Source: Nematostella vectensis (lineage: Eukaryota; Cnidaria; Anthozoa; Actiniaria; Edwardsiidae). Taken from it: a stretch of 64,000 nucleotides of DNA. Below the pieces are notes generated by a model, which saw nothing but the letters and a program-made list of their open reading frames with translations, made no database searches and was not told the origin of the DNA. Where the stretch lies: contig NC_064039.1 in the NCBI RefSeq assembly GCF_932526225.1, positions 2,194,001 to 2,258,000 of the forward strand, read 5' to 3'. Of this stretch, positions 23,901-36,400 are shown piece after piece. The position numbers and the translations under genes are program-made. The number at the start of each line of letters is the position of its first letter. Position 1 is the first letter of the stretch.

Positions 23901-26165
23901 AGAAATTCCAAGAAGTTATCGCTTTTCAAGGTGGGGGATACAGATTAGTATAAGAGGAGAAGAAATTCCAAGAAGTTATCGCTTTTCAAGGTGGGGGATA
24001 CAGATTAGTATAAGAGGAGAAGAAATTCCAAGAAGTTATCGCTTTTCAAGGTGGGGGAGTTAGACTGTAAAACATGGGTCCTACTTGGGGAACATTGTTG
24101 TTTTGATTTTAGTTTGAATATTGAATGTTTTATGATTTGATGAAATAGCTCTATTAATTGATTCATTTAATGTCTAACAATGTACTGGAGCTGTGAGTTA
24201 AGTAAAATGAGTTGAAATAATATATTTCATTTGGATTGTTTGTTTTTTTCTTATTTTATTTTTTTTTTTTTTACTCATATATCTTTTGATCTATTCAGTT
24301 ATTTATTTATGCAGCTATATTTATCACTGAAGTCGGAATCAGGGCCTATAGAAATTAAGAGAGACGAATGCAGGACTTCGCAGAGATGTAGATGTGTGCC
24401 GCAATCAAACAAAAGCTCGAAAAGATTCTTCTTGATATTGTGTCAATTCCCTAAATGAACATCAAGGGATAACTAATAATATTTTGCGAGTTCTTGATAT
24501 TTCATGCGATGGGGCCGAACATTATATTTTGCATTCATATGGCTGCGCGATAGGAGGAACGCGACTACCTTTAAAAAATATGCGAGCAGGTTAATTAACC
24601 CAATATTTAATCCGAGATTCGAGCTTTTATAAGTACATTAAGAGACCATTCGGAGACCTAACATTAAGCTGTCGATTTTTTTTTCCGCAGTCCCTAATCT
24701 CTTGCGCTGGAATATATCACGAAGGAAGGGTATTATGACCGAAGAGGTGTTATACTATTGCTATACTTTTTTCCCCATTTTAAAACATAGTACATGAGTA
24801 CTCTTTAGAAATAAAGTCAACACGAACAGCATCAAAAACGGCGCGCGCTTACGAATTGCTGAAAAACGGCGTTGACGTCCGTGACAAGAAATCTCGAACG
24901 GCATTTTCCCTATTTTTACGTTCTACTCGCGCGGTCACGGACGTCAACGCCGTTTTTCAGCAATTCGTGAGCGTGCGCGCCGTTTTTGGTGCCGTTCGTG
25001 TTGACTTGCTTAAGCTCTCTATTGTCACTTGCGTTGCGCATGCGATTGTCACTCGTGTTGCGCTCGTCTTAGTGAGAACCAACAGAGTTTGTCCCTCCCC
25101 TCCCCCTTCGGCACTATGTAAAAGCATCTCAGTAATTATCAAGCACCCAACTCCCCTCCCTCTCCCCTTGGGTAGCAATTAGTACTGTACAAGCATATGC
25201 TGGCGTCTACGTGATTTTTAAGATTGTTTACTAAGGAACAAGTAAAAACAAACATTGCAGCGATTGAAAGTTATTGTGTGTTCAGTTTGATTGAATAGGG
25301 TTTACACCCTTTTAAACCCTATATTGAGAAGACCAATCTAGAATTTTACTCGTGAAAAACTAGTTTCCCATTAAGTCGCCCTGTAGATAATCGGTAGAAT
25401 TTTGAACATGAGTAATTAGAACTTTAACCTTTGTAACTTATATCTGAATAATGTCTAGACGTATCGTCTTACGCTGTCATAACAATCTCAAAAATAGCTT
25501 CCAGTGAAAAACGGTATTACGGTTGATAAGTGCTAAAAATCAACTAAATCAAATTAGCGTGGCGTTAATTAAAGACTTACTCTCTTCTCTCTTTCAACGT
25601 CATTATCGTCGTCCTTCACTTCTTTAAAATCCAGCTTGAAGTTCGCCCCTGATAATTTAACAAGCCCCGGGCCTTTACTCAGCCGCCAAGACTGCCCGGA
25701 ACCCGTACGGTCCCGTCGCTGTCCCGTTTCTATGGATCCTGAACTTGAATCCCTACTAAGCCTTCTTGCTCGTGATGTCGAGCTTGATATACTCCCATTT
25801 CTCTTCATACTCTCTCTCTTATCACCTCTCAACTTGCGATAATAAGTTTCTAGTGATCCTTCGCTTCTTTGCCTACGAATTTCAGGTTTAGTACGAAAGT
25901 AATCTAAATCAAGGCTTGTTCTTGCCCTACGAAAAGGAGATGCTGTCCTGTTCCCTAGTTCAGGAGGTATACACGACTTTGCTCGCAGGGCATCGGGCCC
26001 ATCTCGTAGAAACTCGAGTCTTTGGGAGTCTACCGAGGCATTATGTGTATGTGCCTTGGCGCTGTGTGGGAAGATTTGATTATTTCTGGAGCGTGAGAGC
26101 AGTCGAGCTGGTTTCAGTTGTGCTCGGTGCGCTTTTTTTGATCCACTCTCCGCTGTCGTCTCCAT
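17973..26165 (-). CDS. CNBD2-like: Cyclic nucleotide-binding-domain protein, CNBD2-like (10 exons, 643 aa)
   Basis: Exons (minus): 26165-25581, 23808-23599, 21689-21574, 21354-21192, 20897-20746, 20324-20252, 19433-19368, 19165-18998, 18735-18578, 18213-17973. All junctions are GT-AG, phases match throughout and the sum is 1932 bp. The ATG has an in-frame TGA upstream. Residues 1-195 are basic, Ser/Arg-rich and probably disordered. A helix (FRRAIRMVQIFSAFC) precedes a first cNMP domain (LLRGMKSFNKFSREAQLKL, FYFIVSGTVSVT). The phosphate-binding cassette FG/EIALMSEDARRTATI keeps the key Glu and Arg. A second domain (DAVYFIIRGKVEMLRRLDL, NIGSLYKGEAW) is degenerate and lacks an obvious cassette. 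CNBD2 is known from sperm biology in mammals; the role here is inferred, and ligand binding is plausible only for the first domain. Confidence 0.82.
20640..20700. mobile_element. One end of a MITE-like element
   Basis: A long C run is followed by GTCCTGGGTACGCGCCTGG, the reverse of the terminal repeat of the element at 61239-61402. The other end was not located. It lies in an intron of the CNBD2-like gene. Confidence 0.4.
21700..22660. repeat. 69-bp tandem array, about 14 copies, alternating A/B types
   Basis: The 69-bp units (CACAGAGSGAAAWGCAGCTA...) alternate between two variants, giving a 138-bp higher-order period. The array starts next to the acceptor of CNBD2-like exon 3 (21689). A 315-codon minus-strand frame crosses it only because 69 is a multiple of three. 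Confidence 0.92.
22990..23590. repeat. 113-bp tandem array, about 5 copies
   Basis: The unit is marked by CTCTAACCGTGGTATTACG at about 23112, 23225 and 23338 and onward. The last unit grades into the 3' border of CNBD2-like exon 2. Confidence 0.9.
23821..24060. repeat. 60-bp tandem array, 4 copies
   Basis: Four essentially identical 60-bp units (GATTAGTATAAGAGGAGAAG...) begin 12 bp upstream of the acceptor of CNBD2-like exon 2. The near-perfect identity indicates recent expansion. Confidence 0.95.
24816..25005. repeat. Foldback (long inverted repeat) with arms of about 71 bp
   Basis: The left arm 24816-24885 (GTCAACACGAAC...GACGTCCGTGAC) and the right arm 24934-25005 (GTCACGGACGTC...GTTCGTGTTGAC) are near-perfect reverse complements with a loop of about 48 bp. 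It lies in intron 1 of the CNBD2-like gene. It could be a foldback MITE or a hairpin-RNA source. Confidence 0.88.
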
Positions 26166-27600
<1,435 letters not shown>

Positions 27601-28289
27601 CTAGTGGAATCCAGGGTAAGGCGGGGCAGCTTGTTCCATTCTTTTAAGCTGCTCGTTTATAGAGCTTTCGAGGCCACGATCTTGAATTAGAATTTGAAGA
27701 GCTCGCACGTCCGCCCTAAACTTATACTTTCAAATTACTTCCTTTCATTGCCGTGTATGATAGCAACAAACAACTCCGAACGATAGCCAACAAAGCTACA
27801 GAAACATTGCACTTTAACTTAATATTGGGCTAAACGCTATGTCTTGACGAGAGGATGATTGCAATCTGTTGATTCTGTGGATAATTTTCCAATTTGGTAA
27901 AAAAAAGACGCTTGTTTTGAACTATTTTTTCGAAAAGTCGCACACCTGTTACTATCGCGTTATTCTATTAAATTACTCATAAATGTGTAGAATTGTTTTC
28001 TTTTCTCTTACAATACCATGGCGAAGCAAAATATGAATTGTGTGTTGATGGCGATTCTGAAAATCGTATCTATATGCAGTCGTGTATAGGTTTCACGTAG
28101 AATTATAACTATGCGTTTTAAGATACGGGAGAAATATATTTTTCATTGCTTTCAAGAACAAGGTTCTACGTATTTAAACACTATAGATTACATTCAGTTA
28201 ATAATGCTTAAAGTTTAGCTTTTAGAGATATCTTAAGGACAGTACCTTTGCTCTTGTAGAGCTTCTTTCTCTATAATCTCCACATCCAT
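27601..28289 (-). CDS. Possible 52-aa coiled-coil protein, two coding exons
   Basis: Exon 1 coding 28289-28246 ends CAAAG|GTACTG; exon 2 27715-27601 follows TTTAG and ends TAG. The split codon AG|G keeps the frame across both exons. The joined product starts MDVEIIEKEALQEQ and continues with an amphipathic heptad-like helix (ADVRALQILIQDRG, INEQLKRMEQ) and a Pro/aromatic tail (PPYPGFH). A 5' untranslated stretch reaches an acceptor at 28325 (TTTCCAG), with an in-frame TGA before the ATG. The acceptor of exon 2 has a weak pyrimidine tract. I do not recognise the family. The alternative is that these are the last exons of a longer gene whose upstream exons I could not join. Confidence 0.4.
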
Positions 28290-28325
28290 GATGGCCAAAA
28301 AACGTTTGCTCTTGGGTCATCGCCG

Positions 28326-29074
28326 CTGGAAAGACGAATTAAACTGTAATACAAGCTGAATTATAGCGTATAAATAGGGCCTATCGCTAATTGATGAACA
28401 ATGGCAAAAAATCATTATAAGTGCTTCAATGTATAACACAATCAAGCAACAATTAACACTTGTCTAAGATAAAAAGCTAAGTGCGTATTTGCGTTAATTT
28501 GATGACTCTGATGACGTGCAAGTCTACATGTTGATTGACGTGATTGTTCACCATCTTTTTGACCTGGAAAAACAACAACAAAACCCCGTGAAGGCAACAA
28601 GGGAGCATAAATTCATGAGGCCCTAAGGCCTTAAGATTTGGGTACGACAAAGAAAAAAAAGCCAGAATTTGTTCTATGAATCAGTGAATAGCTATGTAAT
28701 CTACTAGATTTAAAAGAAAACACGTCGAGTGAGCCGAAAAGGTAATATAGCATTGCTGTTTAAAATAAGAAATGTCATATCAATGCCTTGATCAGACTAT
28801 GAAGAATTTGACTTTTGAATTCGTATCGGAGCTGAGGAGTTCCGCAAGGCGATAGGGATGGGAGGGGGGGGGGGGGGGGGAAGGGGTGGGGAGGGTAAGG
28901 CCTGACTCATTATACGTCACTTGTTAGTTTCTAGGGTGGACCGCATTTCTGAAAAAAAAGACCAAAGGCCACGGAAAAGACATTTTGACAGACAAATCAA
29001 CAGAGAGGTTATATTTTGAAAATCAAATTTATTGCTATCAGGAACTTATGTCATTGTCTAATTTTGATCAACCA
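28326..29074. other. Spacer with one possible exon remnant
   Basis: A TTTTTCCAG acceptor near 28566 is followed by a short open minus-strand stretch without a convincing donor. A G run lies at about 28863-28880. Nothing firm is supported. Confidence 0.3.
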
Positions 29075-30060
29075 GACGCCATGATTGGTCATTTGATAAA
29101 GCAGACGCCATGATTGGCCCTTTGACCAATCAGACACTTTGTTGGCCCATTGTCCAAGCAGACGCCATGATTGGCCCTTTGACCAAGCAGACGCCATGAT
29201 TGGTCCTTTGACCAAGCAGACGCCATGATTGGCCCATTGTCCAAGCAGACGCCATGATTGGCCCTTTGACAAAGCAGACGCCATAATTGGCCCATTGTCC
29301 AAGCAGACGCCATGATTGGCCCTTTTACCAAATATACGGCATGATTTTTGACCAAGCAAACGCCATAATTGGCCCTTTGACCAAGCAGACGCCATGATTG
29401 GCCCTTTGACCAAATATACGCCATGATTTGCCCTTTGACCAAATATACGCCATGATTTGCCCTTTGAACAAATATACGCCATGATTTTCCCTTTGACCAA
29501 GCAAACGCCATTATTGGCCCTTTGAACAAATATACGCCATGATTGGCCCTTTGACAAAACAGACGCCATGATTGGCCCTTTGACCAAGCAGACGCCATGA
29601 TTGGCCCTTTGACCAAGCAGACGCCATGATTGGCCCATTGTCCAAGCAGACGCCATGATTGGCCCTTTGACAAAGCAGACGCCATGATTGGCCCATTGTC
29701 CAAGCAGACGCCATGATTGGCCCTTTGACAAAGCAGACGCCATAATTGGCTCATTGTCCAAGCAGACGCCATGATTGGCCCTTTGACCAAATATACGGCA
29801 TGTTTTTGACCAAGCAAACGCCATGGTTGGCCCTTTGACAAAGCAGACGCCATGATTTGCCCTTTGACCAAATATACGCCATGATTTGCCCTTTGAACAA
29901 ATATACGCCATGATTTTCCCTTTGACCAAGCAAACGCCATTATTGGCCCTTTGACAAAACAGACGCCATGGTTGGCCCTTTGACAAAACAGACGCCATGA
30001 TTGGCCTTAGACCAAGCAGACGCCATAATTGGCTTTTTTTTTTTCAAAATGGAGAAGCCA
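29075..30060. repeat. 29-bp satellite array, about 34 copies
   Basis: The unit is GACGCCATGATTGGCCCTTT plus GACCAAGCA, with variants in the last third. The period is not a multiple of three, so open frames of 280-315 codons occur in more than one minus frame. That marks them as repeat artefacts. Every unit carries ATTGG (CCAAT on the other strand). The array ends about 340 bp past the mucin-like stop. Confidence 0.95.
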
Positions 30061-30401
30061 TGATTGGCTTTCTTAAGCATACGGATTGAATGTGCGTTGC
30101 AAACTGTTTTATTGATTTGATATTAATGGTCAGGCAAATACGCGATTAAAATTTTTGGTCAGGTAGACTCAGTTGAATTTTTTGGTCACGCAAATGATAA
30201 AAACAAATATTTTTTGTTCTTGACCGCAAAGGCGCAAATCAATTTATTTTTTTTATGAATGGACAAAAATGTGGCTTAAAAATCATCTACATTTTCGTTT
30301 ACAATCCAAATACACTCGACTTCCAATGCTTTTTAGTTAACTAAAAAACATTAAAAGAAAACATAAATGTTGTCAAACAAATCCACAGTCTTAGGTAATT
30401 T

Positions 30402-33400
30402 TCAGCCAAACACGACATTACTCGACATACCTATATTCGGTGGCAGTGGAAGCACTGAAGAAGATACTTTCACATCAAAGCTTGAAACCAATGAAAAAGA
30501 AACCACAAAGGTCACACGCGCTGCTAGAGAACTGGCTGAATCGGCGGGGATAGCACGTGTTGTTAGCCTCTCTGTATACAACAAAGCTAAAGAGCCGGTC
30601 CAAGTCGAGATATGTTCGCTACTAGATGCTATAGTTGCTATACTTGCTGCCCTTGTAGAGATAGCGACTGCCGACGACGTCATCAATAAGGGTTGGTAGC
30701 TTGTAACATTGGGTGATGGTGTGATCGTTGTTTCGAACGCCACACTTGCTGATGGCGTCCTCGAGGTGTCGTCTATTTTGATAGTTGTGATCGATGTAAC
30801 GTTTGGTTGGATAAAGGAAGCAACCCTTGCCATGGTTGTGCTTTCAATTGAAGATGTCGTCGAGAGAGCACTCACATTTACAGTAGATAATGAGATTGTT
30901 GAAGTCACCAATCTTGTTGTGTTAAAAGTTGCGATGACGGTTGTATTGTAAGATAAAATGGACGTGCTAATGCTTGGGATCAATGTTGTTGACAATGAAG
31001 ATCTCGACAAGTTAACAGAAGAAACCAGAGTCGTCATATTGGCTACAGAAGATGGTGATATCGCTGTTGCTGCAGTACTTGTTTCATCCGGCGCTGGTGT
31101 TAGTGTTGTATTGTACGACACGCTTGTCGAGGGAAGAATCATAGTGCTGTTCGCTTCTCTAGTCCTGTTTATTGTGACGTTTGGTGAGGTAGGGGCACTG
31201 ATGCTTTGTACAAGTGGAGTTGCATTGTTGGAAGTCGAGTCAAAGACAACACTTGTTGCCCTTGTAAAATTACCCAATGCCAACGTCATCAATGAGGGGT
31301 AGCTTGTAATATTGGGTGATGGTGTGATCATGGTTCCGACAACCGCACTTGTTGATGTTGTCCTCGAGGTGTCGTTCACAGCCATTGTTGTGATTAGCGT
31401 GATGTTTGGCAGGATCAAAGATGTCGTCGAGTTAGCACTTACATTTACAGTAAACGATGAGATCTTTGAAGTCACCAATCTTGTTGTGTTTGGAGTTTCG
31501 ATGACGGTTGTATTGTAAGACAAAATAGACGTGCTAATGCTTGGGATCAATGTGGTTGACAATGAAGATCTCGTCAAGTTAACAGAAGAAACCAGAGTCG
31601 TCATATTGGCTACAGAAGATGGTGATATCGCTGTTGTTGCAGTACTTGTTGCATTCGGCGCTGCTGTAAGTGTTGTATTGTATGACACGCTTGTCGAGGG
31701 AAGAATCATAGTGCTGTTCGCTTCTGTAGTCATGTTTATTGTGACGTTTGGTGAGATTGAGGCACTGATGCTTGGTACGAGTGTAGTTGCATTGTGGGTA
31801 GTCGAGTAAAGGACAACACTTGTTGCACTTGTAAAATTACCCACTGCCGACGTCATCAATGAGGGGTAGCTTGTAATATTGGGTGATGGTGTGATTATGG
31901 TTTCGAAAACCACACTTATTGATGTCGTTCTAAAGGTGTCGTTCACAGCCATCGTTGTGAATAGTGTGATGTTTGGTTGGATAAAGGAAGAAACGGTTGC
32001 CAGAATTGTGCTTTCAATCAAAGATGTCATCCAGTTAGCACTTACATTTAAAGTAAACGATGAGATTATTGAAGTCACCAATCTTGTTGTGTTTGGTGTT
32101 GCGATGACGGTTGTATTGTAAGACAAAATAGACGTGCTAATGCTTGGGATCAATGTGGTTGACAATGAAGATCTCGACAAGTTAACAGAAGAAACCAGAG
32201 TCGTCATATTGCCTACAAAAGATGGTGATATCGCTGTTGCCGAAGTACTTGTTGCATTTGGAGCTGGTTTGAGTGTTGTATTGTATGGCACGCTTGTCGA
32301 AGGAAGAATAATAGTGCTGTTCGCTTCTCTAGTCCTGTTTATTGTGACATTTGGTGAGATAGAGGCACTGATGCTTGGTACAAGTGTAGTTGCATTATGG
32401 GTAGTCGAGTAAAAGACAACTCTTGATGCACTTGTAAAATTACCTACTGCCAAAGTCACCAATGAGGGGTAGCTTGTAATATTGGGTGATGGAGTGAGCG
32501 TTGTTGCGAAAACCGCACCCGTTGATGTCGTCCCCAAGGTGTCGTTCACAGCCATCGTTGTGATTAGCGTGATGTTTGGCTGGATTAAAGATGTCGTCGA
32601 GTTAGCACTTACATTTACAGTAAACGATAAGATCTTAGAAGTCACCAATCTTGTTGTGTTTGGAGTTTCGATGACCGTTGTATTGTAAGACAAAATAGAC
32701 GTGCGAATGCTTGGGATCAATGTGGTTGACAATGAAGATCTCGTCAAGTTAACAGAAGAAACCAGAGTCGGCATATTGGCTACAGAAGATGGTGATATCG
32801 CTGTTGTTGCAGTACTTGTTGCATCCGGCGCTGGTGGAAGTGTTGTATTGTATGACACGCTTGTCGGGGAAAGAATCATAGTGCTGTTCGCTTCTCTAGT
32901 CCTGTTTAGTGTGACGTTTGGTGAGGTAGGGGCACTGATGCTTTGTACAAGTGGTGTTGCATAGCTGGAAGTCGAGTCAAAGACAACACTTGTTGCACTT
33001 GTAAAATTACCCAATGCCAACGTCATCAATGAGGGGTAGCTTGTAATATTGGGTGATGGTGTGATCATGGTTCCGACAACCGCACTTGGTGATGTCGTCC
33101 TCGAAGTGTCGTTCACAGCCTTTGTTGTGATAAGCGTGATGTTTGGCTGGATCAAAGATGTCGTCGAGTTAGCACTTACATTTACAGTAAACGATGAGAT
33201 CTTTGAAATCACCAATCTTGTTGTGTTTGGAATTTCGATGACCGTTGTATTGTAAGACAAAATAGCCGTGCGAATGCTTGGGATCAATGTGGTTGACAAT
33301 GAAGATCTCGTCAAGTTAACAGAAGAAACCAGAGTCGTCATATTGCCTACAGAAGATGGTGATATCGCTGTTGGTGAAGTACTTGCTGCATCTGGCGCTG

Positions 33401-36400
33401 AGGTTAGTGTTGTATTGTACGACACGCTTGTCGAGGAAAGAATCATAGTGCTGTTCGCTTCTGTAGTCCTGTTTATTGTGACGTTTGGTGAGGTAGGGGC
33501 AGTGATGCTTTGTACAAGTGGAGTTGCATTGTTGGAAGTCGAGTCAAAGACAACACTTGTTGCACTTGGAAAATTACCCAATGCCAACGTCATCAATGAG
33601 GGGTAGCTTGTAATATTGGGTGATGGCGTGATCATGGTTCCGACAACCGCACCTGTTGGTGTCGTCCTCGAAGTGTCGTTGACAGCCATTGTTGTGATTA
33701 GCGTGATGTTTGGCTGGATTAAAGATGTCGTCGGGTTAGCACTTACATTTACAGTAAACGATAAGATCGTTGAAGTGACAAATCTTGTTGTGTTTGGTGT
33801 TTCGATGACGGTTGTATTGTAAGACAAAATAGACGTGCTAATGCTTGGGATCAATGTGGTTGACAATGAAGATCTCGTCAAGTTAACAGAAGAAACCAGA
33901 GTCGTCATATTGGCTACAGAAGATGGTGATATCGCTGTTGTTGCAGTACTTGTTGCATCCGGCGCTAGTGTTAGTGTTGTATTGTATGACACGCTTGTCA
34001 AGGGAAGCATCATAGTGTTGTTCGCTTCTGTAGTCCTGTTTAGTGTGACGTTTGGTGAGGTAAGGGCACTGATGCTTTGTACAGGTGGAGTTCCATTGTG
34101 GGAAGTCGAGTCAAAGATAACGCTTGTTACACTTGTAAAATTACCCAATGCCAACGTCATCAATGAGGGGTAGCTTGTAATATTGGGTGATGGTGTGATC
34201 ATGGTTCCGACAACCGCACTTGTTGATGTCGTTCTCGAAGTGTCGTTCACAGCCATTGTTGTGATTAGCGTGATGTTTTGCTGGATCAAAGATGTCGTCG
34301 AGTTAGCACTTACATTTACAGTAAACGATGAGATCTTTGAGGTAACCAATCTTGTTGTGTTTGGAGTTACGATGACCGTTCTATTGTAAGACAAAATAGA
34401 CGTGCGAATGCTTGGGATCAATGTGGTTGACAATGAAGATCTCGTCAAGTTAACAGAAGAAACCAGTGTCGTCATATTGCCTACAGAAGATGGTGATATC
34501 GCTGTTGGTGCAGTACTTGCTACATCTGGCGCTGGTGTTAGTGTTGTATTGTACGACACGCTTGTCGAGGAAAGAATCATAGGGCTCTTCGCTTCTCTAG
34601 TCCTGTTTATTGTGACGTTTGGTGAGGTAGGGGCAGTGATGCTTTGTACAAGTTGAGTTGCATTGTGGGAAGTCGAGTCAAAGACAACACTTGTTGCAGT
34701 TGTAAAATTACCCAATTTCAACGTCATCAATGAGGGGTAGCTTTTAATATTGGGTGATGGTGTGATCATGGTTCCGACAACCGCACTTGTTGATGTCGTC
34801 CTCGGAGTGTCGTTCACAGCCTTTGTTGTGATTAGCGTGATGTTTTGCTGGATCAAAGATGTCGTCGGGTTAGCACTTACATTTAAAGTAAACGATGAGA
34901 TCGTTGAAGTTACAAATCTTGTTGTGTCTGGTGTTGCGATAACGGTTGTATTGTAAGACAAAATAAACGTGCTAATGCTTGGGATCAATGTGGTTGACAA
35001 TGAAGATCTCGTCAAGTTAACAGAAGAAACCAGTGTCGTCATATTGCCTACAGAAGATGGTGAAATCGCTGTTGGTGCAGTACTTGCTACATCTGGCGCT
35101 GGTGTTAGTGTTGTATTGTACGACACGCTTGTCGAGGAAAGAATCATAGTGCTGTTCGCTTCTGTAGTCCTGTTTATTCTGACGTTTGGTGAGGTAAGGG
35201 CACTGATGCTTTGTACAAGTGGAGTTCCATTGTGGGAAGTCGAGTCAAAGACAACGCTTGTTGCACTTGTAAAATTACCCAATGCCAACGTCATCAATGA
35301 GGGGTAGCTTGTAATATTGGGCGATGGTGTGATCATGGTTCCGACAACCGCACTTGTTGATGTCGTCCTCGAAGTGTCGTTCAAAGCCATTGTTGTGTTT
35401 AGCGTGGTGTTTTGCTGGATCAAAGATGTCGTCGAGTTAGCACTTACATTTACAGTAAACGATGAGATCTTTGAGGTAACCAATCTTGTTGTGTTTGGAG
35501 TTACGATGACCGTTCTATTGTAAGACAAAATAGACGTGCGAATGCTTGGGATCAATGTGGTTGACAATGAAGATCTCGTCAAGTTAACAGAAGAAACCAG
35601 TGTCGTCATATTGCCTACAGAAGATGGTGATATCGCTGTTGGTGCAGTACTTGCTGCATCTGGCGCTGGTGTTAGTGTTGTATTGTACGACACGCTTGTC
35701 GAGGAAAGAATCATAGGGCTCTTCGCTTCTCTAGTCCTGTTTATTGTGACGTTTGGTGAGGTAGGGGCAGTGATGCTTTGTACAAGTGGAGTTGCATTGT
35801 TGGAAGTCGAGTCAAAGACAACACTTGTTGCAGTTGTAAAATTACCCAATTCCAACGTCATCAATGAGGGGTAGCTTTTAATATTGGGTGATGGTGTGAT
35901 CATGGTTCCGACAACCGCACTTGTTGATGTCGTCCTCGAAGTGTCGTTCACAGCCTTTGTTGTGATTAGCGTGATGTTTTGCTGGATCAAAGATGTCGTC
36001 GGGTTAGCACTTACATTTAAAGTAAACGATGAGATCGTTGAAGTTACAAATCTTGTTGTGTCTGGTGTTGCGATAACGGTTGTATTGTAAGACAAAATAA
36101 ACGTGCTAATGCTTGGGATCAATGTGGTTGACAATGAAGATCTCGTCAAGTTAACAGAAGAAACCAGTGTCGTCATATTGCCTACAGAAGATGGTGAAAT
36201 CGCTGTTGGTGCAGTACTTGCTACATCTGGCGCTGGTGTTAGTGTTGTATTGTACGACACGCTTGTCGAGGAAAGAATCATAGTGCTGTTCGCTTCTGTA
36301 GTCCTGTTTATTCTGACGTTTGGTGAGGTAAGGGCACTGATGCTTTGTACAAGTGGAGTTCCATTGTGGGAAGTCGAGTCAAAGACAACGCTTGTTGCAC

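Noticed and set aside
29051..29998. Several minus-strand frames with a repeated WRLLGQRANHGVC-like unit
   Set aside because: A 29-bp period opens more than one frame at once, so openness carries no coding information.
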